A stretch of DNA of 64,000 nt from Metaphire vulgaris. Lineage: Eukaryota; Annelida; Clitellata; Crassiclitellata; Megascolecidae. The translations under genes and the position numbers were made by a program. The stretch is from the NCBI GenBank assembly GCA_018105865.1, contig CM030835.1, positions 8,884,916 through 8,948,915 on the forward strand, in the 5' to 3' direction. The stretch's first letter is position 1. Each line of letters opens with the position of its first letter. Shown piece by piece: positions 36,401 through 42,000 of the stretch. The notes beneath the pieces are model-generated. The model saw only the letters and a list, made by a program, of their open reading frames with translations, did not search any database and was not told the origin of the DNA.

Positions 36401-36629
36401 CCTGACCCAGTTTAGTGGTTTTATGTTTGTTCTTAATATTTGGGATGGAATTTTTAGGCTAGTTTTGGCAGAAGATACTGCATGCTTGAATATAATGGAT
36501 ATTTTTGTCTTTAGCATGGAACAAGAAACATCTAGTAAGCTGAGTTCTTTGGAATGTGTGGCAGTCAGATGCAGTTCAAAGTCTTCAAGTGAAGTCGATG
36601 AAACAAAAGACATTGATGCCAATGATTAG
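187..36629 (+). CDS. RNF17: RNF17/Qin-type RING, B-box and five-Tudor protein (about 41 exons)
   Basis: Probable germline piRNA-pathway scaffold; family members (vertebrate RNF17/TDRD4, fly Qin/Kumo) sit in nuage-type granules and bind PIWI proteins through Tudor domains. Coding exons I place: 187-238, 1865-1989, 2414-2517, 3165-3223, 3889-3974, 5207-5274, 5503-5649, 6914-6994, 7428-7528, 8173-8239, 8565-8613, 8820-8946, 9219-9409, 10257-10385, 12221-12379, 12834-12981, 13150-13303, 13575-13652, 15578-15737, 16287-16390, 16645-16747, 17585-17760, 18097-18159, 19408-19465, 19636-19744, 19917-19986, 20979-21163, 21729-21912, 22623-22832, 23643-23794, 24407-24807, 26596-26765, 27063-27179, 29897-29968, 31495-31962, 33285-33371, 34006-34156, 34441-34585, 34873-35026, 35591-35730, 36515-36629. 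Phases agree at every join except 5274/5503. The sum is about 1,840 aa, near fly Qin and longer than vertebrate RNF17. Gene identity is firm; individual borders are read by eye, and 187-238, 5503 and 13575 are the weakest. Confidence 0.88.
600..1076 (+). mobile_element. LINE 3' fragment, family A (reverse transcriptase C terminus)
   Basis: Broken frames read LHWLPIKYRINYKICLLVFK, then a segment with VVPYSHTV, FSVCAPKLWNSLP and SSFRSGLKIHLF. This is the standard C-terminal end of reverse transcriptase in CR1/L2-like LINEs. The element ends in a short GATT repeat (GATTGATTGATTAA). Stops interrupt the frame, so it is dead. The last 110 bp match, inverted, the element at 33466-33812. It lies in intron 1 of the RNF17 gene, sense to it. 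Confidence 0.8.
1413..1460. repeat. (TA)n microsatellite
   Basis: About 24 uninterrupted AT units within intron 1. Confidence 0.95.
2133..2267. repeat. Dispersed repeat family X, copy 1
   Basis: Begins GGCATAAACCTCTTTTGGGC and ends AGTAGTTTATGCTTAT, so the ends form a short inverted repeat (GCATAAAC/GTTTATGC). The middle has C-rich GGCTCGAGGCCCC and CCCACACTTTTTCAT. Related copies are at 46841-46945 and, inverted, at 48363-48475. Probably a small DNA transposon; class unknown. Confidence 0.6.
2414..3223 (+). CDS. RNF17: RNF17/Qin exons 3-4: spacer between RING and B-box
   Basis: Exon 3 (2414-2517) starts KLTALTEDSSINSLWPDIYV and ends in phase 2 at GCC|GTAAGC. Exon 4 (3165-3223) reads on as QMQEFLKVNSHSTVSKPKQ and ends in phase 1. 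The WPDIYVNGLL stretch resembles the short helix after the RING in TRIM-type proteins. No catalytic residues are visible. Splice sites are good and phase is kept on both sides, which supports these small exons despite weak sequence conservation. Confidence 0.7.
3710..3788. mobile_element. TTAA-flanked 79-bp miniature element, subfamily 1
   Basis: Bounded by TTAA on both sides, with partly inverted ends (CCCTTAAAC against GTTTAATGG). It shares about four-fifths of its bases with 18693-18771, including TTGCATATAGTT and CAAAGTATCTG. A TTAA target suggests mobilisation by a piggyBac-type transposase (inference). Confidence 0.65.
3889..5274 (+). CDS. RNF17: RNF17/Qin exons 5-6: first B-box zinc finger
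   Basis: Exon 5 (3889-3974) encodes CEEC, CRCVKC and LLCGQCYVR, and exon 6 (5207-5274) adds IHSVSNVLKQHQAV. The spacing fits the C-x2-C, C-x2-C, C-x2-C, H, H ligand pattern of a type-1 B-box. The acceptor at 3889 is the only one that keeps the frame open, since the nearby upstream AGs lead to stops. Exon 6 ends GAAAT|GTGAGT in phase 2, which does not fit the next exon (see Findings). B-boxes alongside the RING are reported for fly Qin and are typical of TRIM proteins. Confidence 0.78.
5503..5649 (+). CDS. RNF17: RNF17/Qin exon 7: second B-box zinc finger
   Basis: The frame beginning at 5503 gives a classic B-box 2: CSMHERVNEYYC, then FCSACVAQGLH and KDHSVMTLGDK, with the expected C-x2-H, C, C-x2-C, H, H ligands. 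It ends GACAAG|GTTTGT in phase 0. The acceptor TTTTTTAG is good, but the preceding exon leaves two bases, so the direct join is out of frame by one base. The motif is strong enough that I regard this as a true exon with an unsolved junction. Confidence 0.75.
6914..10385 (+). CDS. RNF17: RNF17/Qin exons 8-14: helical region and low-complexity linker
   Basis: Seven phase-consistent exons follow the B-boxes. Exons 8-12 (6914-6994, 7428-7528, 8173-8239, 8565-8613, 8820-8946) encode Leu/Glu/Lys-rich stretches such as DVILGEVKSVLKHSKQSS, VEKLQDHFLQLHSSLQ and MKRTEVVIQ, consistent with the coiled coil expected after RING/B-box modules. Exon 13 (9219-9409) turns Ser/Glu-rich. Exon 14 (10257-10385) is Ser/Asn/Lys-rich with no visible fold and leads into Tudor 1. 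Helical content is judged from composition and heptad-like spacing by eye. Confidence 0.72.
7317..7364. repeat. (GAT)n/(TTA)n microsatellite
   Basis: GATGAT repeats followed by about 14 TAT/ATT units in intron 8. Confidence 0.9.
9486..9566. mobile_element. TTAA-flanked 81-bp miniature element, subfamily 2
   Basis: Flanked by TTAA at both ends. Its left part (CCCTTGTGCCCTGGCAATCT) matches the element at 21550-21634, and both contain a CTGAAAT/CCAAAAT-ATTGAC/ATCAGC block before the right end. Lies in intron 13 of the RNF17 gene. Confidence 0.6.
11179..11586. mobile_element. 408-bp hAT-like miniature element with AATCGCGATT ends
   Basis: Starts TAGTGCTGTCCTTTAATCAC and ends with the inverted counterpart TAATCGTTGGGCAGCACTA. 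Both ends are packed with copies of the near-palindrome TTAATCGCGATTAA. It is flanked by GTTTAATA (11171-11178) and GTTTAATG (11587-11594), a 7/8-matching 8-bp target duplication as made by hAT transposases. No coding capacity. Located in intron 14 of the RNF17 gene. Confidence 0.82.
11595..11950. repeat. TGCAGAAATGGGAAATTT repeats and TGC-rich segment
   Basis: Contains two near-identical tandem copies of TGCAGAAATGGGAAATTT at 11818-11860 and many GCAAATTTCTGC-type words. A similar ATGCAGGGAAAATATGCGG segment occurs at 4838-4885. No gene is seen. Probably old repeat DNA. Confidence 0.4.
12221..13652 (+). CDS. RNF17: RNF17/Qin exons 15-18: extended Tudor domain 1
   Basis: Exon 15 opens with VIRVSHIYDPCNFYV, the usual first strand of an extended Tudor domain. 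Exon 16 (12834-12981) holds the Tudor barrel: AQFSQDGQWYRARVV and VVYTDYGNAE. The aromatic residues and the Asn of DYGN match the methyl-arginine-binding cage. Exon 17 (13150-13303) has CSLVDIVPPGGTKWSNEA, the conserved C-x3-D-I-x-P-x-G-x3-W segment of the flanking nuclease-like fold. Exon 18 (13575-13652) is less certain: its acceptor has a weak pyrimidine tract, but it is the choice that avoids a stop. Predicted competent for dimethyl-arginine binding. Confidence 0.85.
14057..15417 (-). mobile_element. LINE fragment, family B, with reverse transcriptase
   Basis: Read on the minus strand it encodes a segment with LPKYQSGFRASHSTETLLLH and LFDVSAAFDTVDHDILL, then YADDIQAYSHSS (the catalytic YADD box, about 14970-15003), TQLIWFG, LGKILDSELTF and, at the end, GPILWNALDASM and ALFLKRLKTYLF. 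The frame has several shifts and stops and the 5' half is missing, so it is dead. The 3' end carries an ATGTA-type tandem tail (14057-14083). It lies in intron 18, antisense to the RNF17 gene. Confidence 0.88.
15578..19986 (+). CDS. RNF17: RNF17/Qin exons 19-26: Tudor domain 2 and flanks
   Basis: Exon 19 (15578-15737) closes the first nuclease-like fold (LWYVDLSRPASEE, VRDVLIFLHLACF). Exon 20 (16287-16390) starts the next unit with YVVSPSDFYVHL. Exon 22 (17585-17760) carries the barrel: AQYGSDGMWYRAEVVDL and ICYVDFGNQE, with the aromatic cage and DFGN intact. Exon 23 gives AVHCQLADVDTVNKSGLWSEE. Exons 24-26 (19408-19465, 19636-19744, 19917-19986) encode the closing fold (LSVYLHSEMLLHSV, GWAMATGPG) and a Lys/Gln-rich tail. 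All phases agree. Predicted to bind methylated arginine. Confidence 0.85.
15950..16045. repeat. Imperfect (GTA)n repeat
   Basis: Degenerate GTAGTA/GTAATA triplets, with interruptions. Confidence 0.6.
16925..17262. repeat. 36-bp tandem repeat between two 38-bp direct repeats
   Basis: A unit containing TGATCAAACATGCTTGAAGG is repeated nearly three times between 17127 and 17222. A 38-bp segment beginning GCAGAAATTCCATTGCATAA occurs just before it (about 16929) and just after it (about 17224). Confidence 0.75.
18693..18771. mobile_element. TTAA-flanked 79-bp miniature element, subfamily 1
   Basis: TTAA at both ends. Inner ends CCCTTAAACCC and GTTTAAGGG are inverted. It has the same length and core as 3710-3788, so the two are copies of one family. 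Confidence 0.7.
20582..20618. repeat. (GT)n microsatellite
   Basis: About 15 GT units, then TATGTGTTTGTGTG. Confidence 0.9.
20690..20935 (+). mobile_element. LINE family B, 3' end fragment
   Basis: Closely matches the reverse complement of 14100-14330: GTGTGTCCCAAGC, CTGAAATGAGGTTTTGAAAC, TGGCCCTATCTTCTGGAATG and GAAGCGCTTCTGAGTGAT. It is a second, sense-oriented copy of the same element's 3' end, in intron 26 of the RNF17 gene. Confidence 0.8.
20979..23794 (+). CDS. RNF17: RNF17/Qin exons 27-30: Tudor domain 3 (cage degenerate)
   Basis: Exon 27 contains VVTVSHIESPGEFYIQAVDD. Exon 28 (21729-21912) has AVSNPDDQRWYRAQIKKI and exon 29 (22623-22832) starts VCCVDFGFKFEE, followed by CHFVDIIPAGDPNRWSQTSC. 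Exon 30 (23643-23794) reads VDLIYEIRIKGGAVTPDVEI. The fold is clear, but the first aromatic cage position is replaced (AVSNP instead of AQY/AQF) and the Asn after DFG is Phe. This domain may be structural or bind another partner. Intron 29 contains a minus-strand LINE 3' end. Confidence 0.85.
21550..21634. mobile_element. TTAA-flanked 85-bp miniature element, subfamily 2
   Basis: TTAA at both ends, with inverted inner ends CCCTT and AAGGG. The left part matches 9486-9566. Confidence 0.65.
22844..23245 (-). mobile_element. LINE 3' fragment, family C
   Basis: On the minus strand it reads VAVAKVWNSLSSSTTM and KTPEAFKRELKTAPV, the C-terminal 'xPKxWNSLP...FKxxLKTxLF' end of a LINE reverse transcriptase. 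It ends at a (TAA)n tract (22844-22876), its likely 3' tail, 12 bp after exon 29 of the RNF17 gene. Confidence 0.65.
24407..24807 (+). CDS. RNF17: RNF17/Qin exon 31: acidic repeat linker and start of Tudor 4
   Basis: A 401-nt exon joining Tudor 3 to Tudor 4. It is Asp/Glu/Ser/Pro-rich and contains three imperfect copies of a unit of about 25-30 residues built on D(L/S)EEST.DDP...DLPA: DLEESTGDDPLSDLPAIS, DSEDFTGNDPSPELPAFS and DLEESTDDYPPPEIPA. It ends with LVLGVTHVDQDCVIYGQE, the first strand of Tudor 4. Entry is in phase 2 after CATTTCAG and exit in phase 1 at AAAAAAG|GTAACA. The linker is probably disordered. Confidence 0.82.
24991..26356. mobile_element. 1.37-kb TTAA-flanked element with internal duplication
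   Basis: Left end TTAACCCCTTTAGCGTGTAA; right end, read inverted from 26356, TTAACCTCTTTAGCGTTTGC, so the termini match at about 15 of the first 16 bases and TTAA flanks both sides. Inside, about 240 bp starting at 25107 are repeated at 25458 (period 351). An open frame of 101 codons at 26062-26367 runs past the right end and resembles nothing I know. Probably a non-autonomous piggyBac-like element in intron 31 of the RNF17 gene. Confidence 0.65.
26596..29968 (+). CDS. RNF17: RNF17/Qin exons 32-34: Tudor domain 4
   Basis: Exon 32 (26596-26765) has KAGQKVVAQYTVDDGFYRAK. Exon 33 (27063-27179) begins VYFVDYGNRERLS and continues through LRPPLFIDKAVQCYKCIMP. Exon 34 (29897-29968) reads ISLEKTSKFLSTLLVGKFCD, and its product continues to VYIQ. 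The aromatic cage and DYGN are intact, so this domain looks able to bind methyl-arginine. The 2.7-kb intron before exon 34 contains a diverged 1-kb direct duplication, a tRNA-like segment, a LINE 3' end and an AAT microsatellite. Confidence 0.86.
27291..28600. repeat. Diverged direct duplication of about 1 kb
   Basis: ACTCGCTGACATTTGCTAG followed by GGTTTATT and AATTTGATTATGACT occurs at 27291 and again at 28318. Later landmarks (GACTAATTATC; TTTTTGTGAGGATT against TTTCTGTGAGGATT) recur in the same order. The first copy also has three tandem GGACCGGCRAATTA units at 27340-27390. Intron 33 of the RNF17 gene; nothing coding seen. Confidence 0.55.
28660..28755 (+). mobile_element. tRNA-like SINE head
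   Basis: GCAGTGGAGTAGCAGTAAGG resembles a pol III A box region, and GGTTCAAATCTG about 50 bp on resembles a B box. There is no proper tRNA fold or anticodon arm, so it is a SINE-type remnant. It abuts the LINE fragment that follows. Confidence 0.5.
28756..29420 (+). mobile_element. LINE 3' fragment, family D
   Basis: Frames read FKTFTYLGSRMDN, then VMRRIRIAREFFFSL, YKAYIMPVLLYGAETWTLTA and, after frameshifts, KRPVGRPKTT and LIPQNLGLNSAWKMAQNG. The pattern (LLYGAETWTL ... GRPRxxW ... L) is the C-terminal end of reverse transcriptase in RTE-like and related LINEs. It ends near an ATG-type triplet repeat (AATGATGATGA). Dead copy. Confidence 0.75.
29503..29546. repeat. (AAT)n microsatellite
   Basis: About 14 AAT units. 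Confidence 0.95.
29575..29690 (+). mobile_element. SINE-like repeat, 3' part
   Basis: ATGGCTTAGCCACTTATGGG, then CTGATGGCAAAGAAACC and GGTGCACCTTTA match 36200-36290 closely. The tRNA-like head is absent here. Confidence 0.6.
30235..30700. repeat. Tandem repeat of about 170 bp, three copies, with (CT)n expansion
   Basis: GATTGTGATT...GGTTATGGAATAGAG (30244), GATTGTGATTAATCCGGTTT (30461) and GATTGTAATTAACCAGGTTA (30631) are equivalent points. CCAATCCAAAGCAATCTCTG (30346) matches CCAATTCAAGGCACTCTCTG (30576). The first copy is longer because a (CT)n run (30366-30437) sits where the second has only CTCTGTCTCTCC. Confidence 0.7.
31495..31962 (+). CDS. RNF17: RNF17/Qin exon 35: long acidic, Ser-rich linker
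   Basis: A 468-nt, phase-0 exon, the longest in the gene. It first closes the Tudor 4 unit (WPLLVNVVTSEIKDLAQYL), then has a Glu run near 31630-31670 and a Ser-rich stretch (LISLSASILASASASCPPA). Pro/Gly/aromatic residues follow (HPCGYGSWVGDVDS). No domain is recognised after the first 30 or so residues. Borders are clear: TTTGCAG on the left, CGAAAG|GTATGT on the right. Confidence 0.85.
32056..32335. mobile_element. 280-bp hAT-like miniature element
   Basis: Left end CAGGGCTGCCGAGAGGG; right end CTCTCAGTGGGCCTG, inverted. Flanks CCTATAGT (32048-32055) and CCAATAGT (32336-32343) form a 7/8-matching 8-bp target duplication. It contains two copies of the shared internal motif: GCTGACAAGCAAAAAAAGGC near 32215 and GTTGACAAGCTAAAAAAAGG near 32262. 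Intron 35 of the RNF17 gene. Confidence 0.78.
33085..33220 (+). repeat. Purine-rich GGAGA tract
   Basis: Almost pure A/G for about 130 bp (GGGAGAGAGTGAG, GGAGAGGAGGGGAGGG). It lies in intron 35, about 70 bp upstream of exon 36. Confidence 0.8.
33285..36629 (+). CDS. RNF17: RNF17/Qin exons 36-41: Tudor domain 5 and C terminus
   Basis: Exon 36 (33285-33371) contains MMIVTQVDAPNI, and exon 37 (34006-34156) continues VYLQNIKLEDVDEDG. Exon 38 (34441-34585) carries the barrel: ARYSLDNCWYRAEVIDI and LFVDYGSSEYI. Exon 39 (34873-35026) has AVLCHLSDVVPRKNWSQADV. Exon 40 (35591-35730) closes the fold (ISVSLYDQDSYMSGSEPALL). Exon 41 (36515-36629) is a Ser/Glu-rich tail ending DANDstop. The cage aromatics are present but the DYGN Asn is Ser. 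Exon 37 ends at a GC donor. A poly(A) signal lies about 350 bp past the stop. Confidence 0.87.
33466..33812 (-). mobile_element. LINE 3' fragment, family A
   Basis: Opens with (CAAT)n CAATCAATCAATCAAC, then CTATAGTGCCACTATCATAA and CCCAGGGCATCAGC, the reverse complement of the 3' end at 600-1076. Read on the minus strand it gives the same CAPKLWNS-type and FRSGLKTHLF-type residues. Antisense in intron 36 of the RNF17 gene. Confidence 0.82.
36030..36295 (+). mobile_element. SINE-like element with tRNA-like head
   Basis: TAACAACAGTGGCCTGTAGG and, about 40 bp on, GAGTTCAAGCCCTGG resemble pol III A and B boxes. The body (ATGGCTTAGCCAACTATGGG, CTGATGGCAAAGAAACC, GGTGCACCTTTA) is shared with 29575-29690. 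It ends in CCTTTATA. Intron 40 of the RNF17 gene. Confidence 0.62.
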
Positions 36630-36978
36630 GGTTTTATACATGTTGTTTATGGACTGAGACAGTTGCTCATGTTATATGCATTTGTTTCTGGTTTAAAAGT
36701 TTGTGGGGTTATTTTTTGAGACAATGGATGTGTGAAACTTTGGAATAAGTCTCTGTTTCTTGTGTGATGATATGTGAGACACTTAGAGGTTAATTGTGAA
36801 GTTTAGTTTTTCAATTATTCAGCACTGCTCATCAGTATAAGTTTGTAACTGATCACCATTTTTGGTTTTCGATTTGGACATAATTTTTAAAGGTTTGTAG
36901 TTTGCAGTTGTGCAAATTTGTTGTGTGATGCGGAAGGCATGTTTCTCTTAACATGGGTGCAACGTTTAAACTGCTTTC

Positions 36979-36984
36979 AATAAA
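36979..36984 (+). terminator. AATAAA poly(A) signal of the RNF17/Qin gene
   Basis: AATAAA lies about 350 bases after the TAG at 36627-36629 in AT-rich, T/G-rich DNA, as expected for the end of this 3' UTR. Another AATAAA-type hexamer near 37230 is an alternative. Confidence 0.5.
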
Positions 36985-37526
36985 ATACTGTTCTCTATGT
37001 TTGTTATATCCTACATTTACAGTATATTGCATTTTGAAAATGTTGCTTTACTAAATTGAGTTTTCTTACTAATGCTAATTACATAATTCATCTGATAGTA
37101 ACATCAGATTATGAAATGCTCTTTGTTATTTCATAGTTTTCGTGAAATGTTGAAAAATGTTTTGTTGAACACATTAATAAACTATCACATGTGAAACCTA
37201 TGTGTTATCTTGTTTGAATCAGTTTTTGACAAATAAAACTTGTTTTGGACCTGAAAATATCCAATCAGCCTAAATTTTAATTCTATATACTGTAATTTAC
37301 CTAACTCATAATCTAAACTGGTCCACACATTTTTACCTCTTGGCCCAAAGATCCTAGAATTCTGTCTTCACATTGAATAAAAAAGCCAATCATGACAGAT
37401 AATTTCAGAATAAGGGGTGACTGTTGTGAAATCCAATGATTCATTTAATGCAAATTTGAATTGAGCTGTACAGTGTCTTACAAATGTTGATCACTATTTG
37501 CTTATTGAATAGTCTATGCATCATTC
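36985..37526. other. AT-rich spacer after the RNF17/Qin gene
   Basis: Intergenic or extended 3' UTR sequence. It has an AATAAA-type hexamer near 37230 but no convincing ORF or named repeat. Confidence 0.5.
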
Positions 37527-38770
37527 AATCAATCAATCAATCAATTTTATTTATTTTCTCTCATGTGTATACAACTATATATAGTCTGAACAGATGTCAA
37601 TAATAAAAGTAAGATAACACGACAAATGAATCAAACTAAGCTTAATTAACCAAGAAAATAGGTAACGAAAAAACACTTAACTAAGATCATATTACATGTA
37701 ATGATAAGTTAATGAAGTGATATTTTAGTAGACGGAGAGAAAAAAAGGTTGGCCTAGGGATGATTATCCTGTAAAGTGGTCAACCAAAAAGAATATGAAA
37801 AAGAGATATTTAGATATTAAGAAAATGGATTTATTACTGTTCAAATAAAGAATTGTTTATGAGCTGGAGAAAAAAGTAATGAATAGTTCCAAATTTTAGG
37901 ATGTGTCATTAAGATTTTCATTAAGGAGATATGTTTTAAGCTTAGACTTAAAAGAATGTAGAAGCTTGATATTTTTGATCTCAGAGGGAATATTATTCCA
38001 AACTTTAGGCCCTTGACATCTAATTGTAAATAGTCTGACATTTATGGAAGTAAATTGATGATTAATATTTTCATGATTTCTAAGTTTAAGTTCACATTTA
38101 TTAAATCTTGTAGTAAAGAATTTATTATTATAGAAAATCGTGGGAAGTTTATTAGTTAGATATTTAAATAAGAATATTGCAGATTGCTGTATGTAAATAT
38201 TCTCGATGTTTAGGATTTTAAAGTTTGTGTATAGTTGGTTAGTTTTGGTAAGTTTCTTAGCACAATATATGAGCCTTAATGCTTTATTTTGCATAATTTG
38301 CACTTTGTTAATGATTGATTTGTAGTTTTTTCCCAAACAATAGTACAATATGTAAGATATGGGTGTATTAATGTATAATAAAGTTTTTGGAGTGCATTAG
38401 TGTCTAGTAAATATTTAACATGTCTAATAACATTTAAGTTTTTAGCTATTTTATTAGAAATTTCATCAATATGTTCACGCCAGTTTAGGTGTTGGTCTAT
38501 AATCACTCCTAAAAACTTAACAGATGATTTTTGAAGTAAATTGGTACCATTTATTTTTATGTGGTCAATTTTATATACATAAGGTTTAAGGTGAAAATAC
38601 ATAAAGTTTGATTTATCAAGATTCAACTCCAGTTTATTGGAATTGAACCACTGAGAGATTTTTATTAATTCAGAGTTAATTAAGGCAATGAGTTTGAGAA
38701 GCAATTAAGTTAGTATCATCAGCAAATAAAAAGAAATTAAAGATAGTTGATACATTAGGTAGGTCGTTAA
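37527..38770 (-). mobile_element. LINE 3' fragment, family E
   Basis: Two overlapping minus-strand frames together cover the C-terminal half of a LINE reverse transcriptase. The upstream one (38276-38704) has ISQWFNSNKLELNLDKSNFM and KFLGVIIDQHLNWREHI. The downstream one (37896-38348) has QNKALRLIY, GPKVWNNIPSEIKN and SFKSKLKTYLL. They are separated by one frameshift. The 3' end carries a (CAAT)n tail at 37527-37545. AT-richer than families A and B, so probably a different lineage. Confidence 0.85.
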
Positions 38771-39044
38771 TATAGATTAAATTTACATTACTACTACTAC
38801 TAATAATAATAATCGTATGAATTTCGCTAAGAATAAATGAACAACTCTGTTTGAAAGTCTCGGTTTTTCATGAATTTCTCGATTATCGAGGACACCGTCT
38901 ATGTTTTTTTTTCACCGAGTAGAACGGAGGCAGCTGCGGCGGAGGCGGCTCTGAGGAAAAGAGACTTTAAAGATAGAGGCGGATGCTTGGTCAGTTGATG
39001 TTTATGCAGTTTAAGGACCGTAGAAAAAAGTCTGAATTTTCGAG
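38771..39044 (+). promoter_or_regulatory. Candidate promoter/5' UTR of the CLIC gene
   Basis: From about 38920 the sequence turns GC-rich (GGAGGCAGCTGCGGCGGAGG), unlike the AT-rich LINE before it. It leads into the ATG at 39045. No clear TATA box. Confidence 0.35.
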
Positions 39045-42000
39045 ATGTCTGACCACGACGGAAGCGAAAACGGCGATCGTCCGGTCGTCGAACTGTTTGT
39101 CAAGGTCGGTCGCTGTGAATCTTTGTTCTCGCCTTGAGTTTTAAAGGGTGTTTTGGCGAGTTTATTGGAGACCCGATCGCAGGGGATTTGCGAGCAGTAA
39201 CTGTCAAACTTTGAACTTATTTAAGTTAACGCCATTCATTATCATCATGTTCTCTGTCCTGGGACAGGTTCAGGGCTCCATTGTTTCCATTCCTCTCTGC
39301 GTCTTGCTTCTTCTTTGATTTCTTCTTTGATGATGATCGCTTTAGAGTGAAAGTCGTAATCATTTATTGCATTTCTTTTGTTGAAAGTCACTCTGAAGCA
39401 ACGCACATCTGTTGATTGCTTCCTATGAAGCCATTTAGATGGAGCACGCCAGATATATCACCAAATTTTTAACATAGCTGACTAAAACTTATATGGCGTC
39501 ATTTTGGTAGGGCATTTGACATCAGTCGATGGTCACAGTAGCGCAATGCTTATTGAAGTTGGTATTAAATTCTGAATTATGTTACATTCAGCATTTGGAA
39601 CTCCCAATTCACGAGAGTGTTGACTTGGATGAGGCAAATAATTTAGCATTTGCTCAAAAATTATGACACTTTCGTGGTGTAGTAATGCTATACCAATATT
39701 TGCATACCATTTATTGAAATTCATTAATTTATATTTTACAGAAGTTTTTGCACTACTTGTAAAACTTTAAATCTTAATTAGTGTAATTGAGTAATTAACT
39801 GAGTATCCTTGAATAAATGCTTTGCTTGATTTTCCACTTAACTAAAAAGTCTGTGAACACTTCTAAAATGAGGTTGAATAGCTGGTGCTTGGCTGGACAA
39901 CTACAGTGGTCATTATTTCAAAAAAGCAATGGGGGGCTATACTATGACCTCAACATTTTTTACCGACACTGGACATTTGCATAGCTAAAACCAAAACAGT
40001 TTATCCCGACCAAGGAATCAGCCTCAATTAAATACGAATTGAATGACATTAGATGACTGTTGGCTGAAATTTGAATAGCATGTTAAACTTAATCTTTCCT
40101 CGAATTTTGGTGAAGTAGATGGTATGTCAAGTGCCGTTGGGTCGCTATGCATCTTTCTTTTGAGATTTGAATTTTTTATCAAAGCCAAACTGTTCATGTT
40201 GGTTTGGTTCTAAGCAGTAGACTAGACCTGTGAGGAAGTTCCAGTGCGAATATGAGAAGTTCACTTAGTATCATGTTGCATATCATGTCGTTAATTGAAT
40301 GTTGTGCTTATTTTTTGGCTAATGTTGTATCCATTATGGAGTGCTTAGCTGTACAAGTTTTTTTAAAGAGAAAAGTCATAAGACTTTTGAAATTATGCAA
40401 ATGTCATTGGTATGGTAATTATGCTGTAGTAAAACAATTATATGTGCCAGAGGTGAGGAGACTTTTCCATAAAGGACGTGAAACCTAATACTACATTACA
40501 AAAGCCAAAACATTTATAATTGAGATGCTAACATACATCATCATCATAGGTTACTTTTAGTATCATTTATTTAGTCTATAGCAGAGTAGCATTATGATAT
40601 TAAATATTTGTTAGCATTATGATATTAAATTTTTGTTGCTCGCATATTTAATTACCATTTCTAAGAATTTTTAATGAAGTGCCATGTTTCCATAAAATAA
40701 TTTCCAACTTTCCCTAAAATAATTTCAAATTATCTCACATTGTGCCTATTGTATGCGTATTTCTGAATGATCCTGCAGGCTGCATGGAATCCAGTGGCGG
40801 GCCGCATGCGGCCCGTTAGTTTGCCCACCTCTGATATATGCTATCGCTTGAGATAACTGACTTGTAAATTATGGTTATGTGGAACAATGGTGTTACTGCT
40901 CACACTGGTCTAGGAACTGATTTTGTACTTCATGAAATACTTGTTCATCTGTACGGTCTGATAGTAAGTCATTTGTACCTTGTGCAGGCAAATCATCTAT
41001 GTGCCCTGCAATGGTTAAGATATATTATTATAATTGAAGATGAAGAACTTTAACTTAACGGATTATAAGTAGCTCTCTTGTACTGGAGCATTCTGGTATT
41101 GATTTAGAATTTGACTGGTTTTTTCTGCTTAACCAGATGCAGTGCTCAGCATCCATTTCCATTGAACATAATCAGTTCTGGTCTGTTGTAATGAAATGCT
41201 AATGTATAAATGTAAGAGAAATTTATCCAGACTATTAAACCACGCATCTCAGTAACTGTAACTTATTGTTTGTGACCTGTCCAAATGCACCCACTCGTAA
41301 CTTGAATAACTTCAATTATTTATAGTAGTTTAGAGCGGTTTGGAATGTGAAGACTGCTGTAAGTATTGGCGTTTTGGTATTTGCCTAGGATTCAATTACC
41401 TTAGTCCATTATGGTGTTATAGCCCAGATTAGATATCTTTTCCCATGTTTTAGTCATGTGATTTTGTTGTCACTTATTTAAATTTAAGTACTCAGTCACT
41501 GACTCCAAATTTTATTATTATTTTTCTGAATTTATAATTTTTTGGCATTTACAAAATAATTTGTATGTTCTTACTGTGAATGTAAAATAATGCCAAGGTT
41601 TTGTTGTTATATTTCTATTTACATGGCATCTAAAATTCTAGCTGAAAACGTTCTCCAATATACTTTGCACCCCGAAATTTCAAAATCCAAAGTAGATGCT
41701 GCTTTTTAATTGAAGTTTTGTGTTTGTTTATTACCTCTACAAATTGCCTTAGTTTGAAAATGTCACACCATAGCTTATATCCATAAAATATATGGTAGTA
41801 CTGTGCCATTCTTTCAAAAACGTGTTAAAGATTTTCAAAATGCTGCTTAGGAATGTTTATATGGCCATTTATTCATATTTCAAATCCATTATTGTCACTA
41901 CAAAGTAATATTTTGCATTTATGGTCTTCATCTTTTGACTCTTTTTCCTTTAAGACCAATTGTTTGATTTCATAGTATCTTGGTTATATAGATTGTCAGG

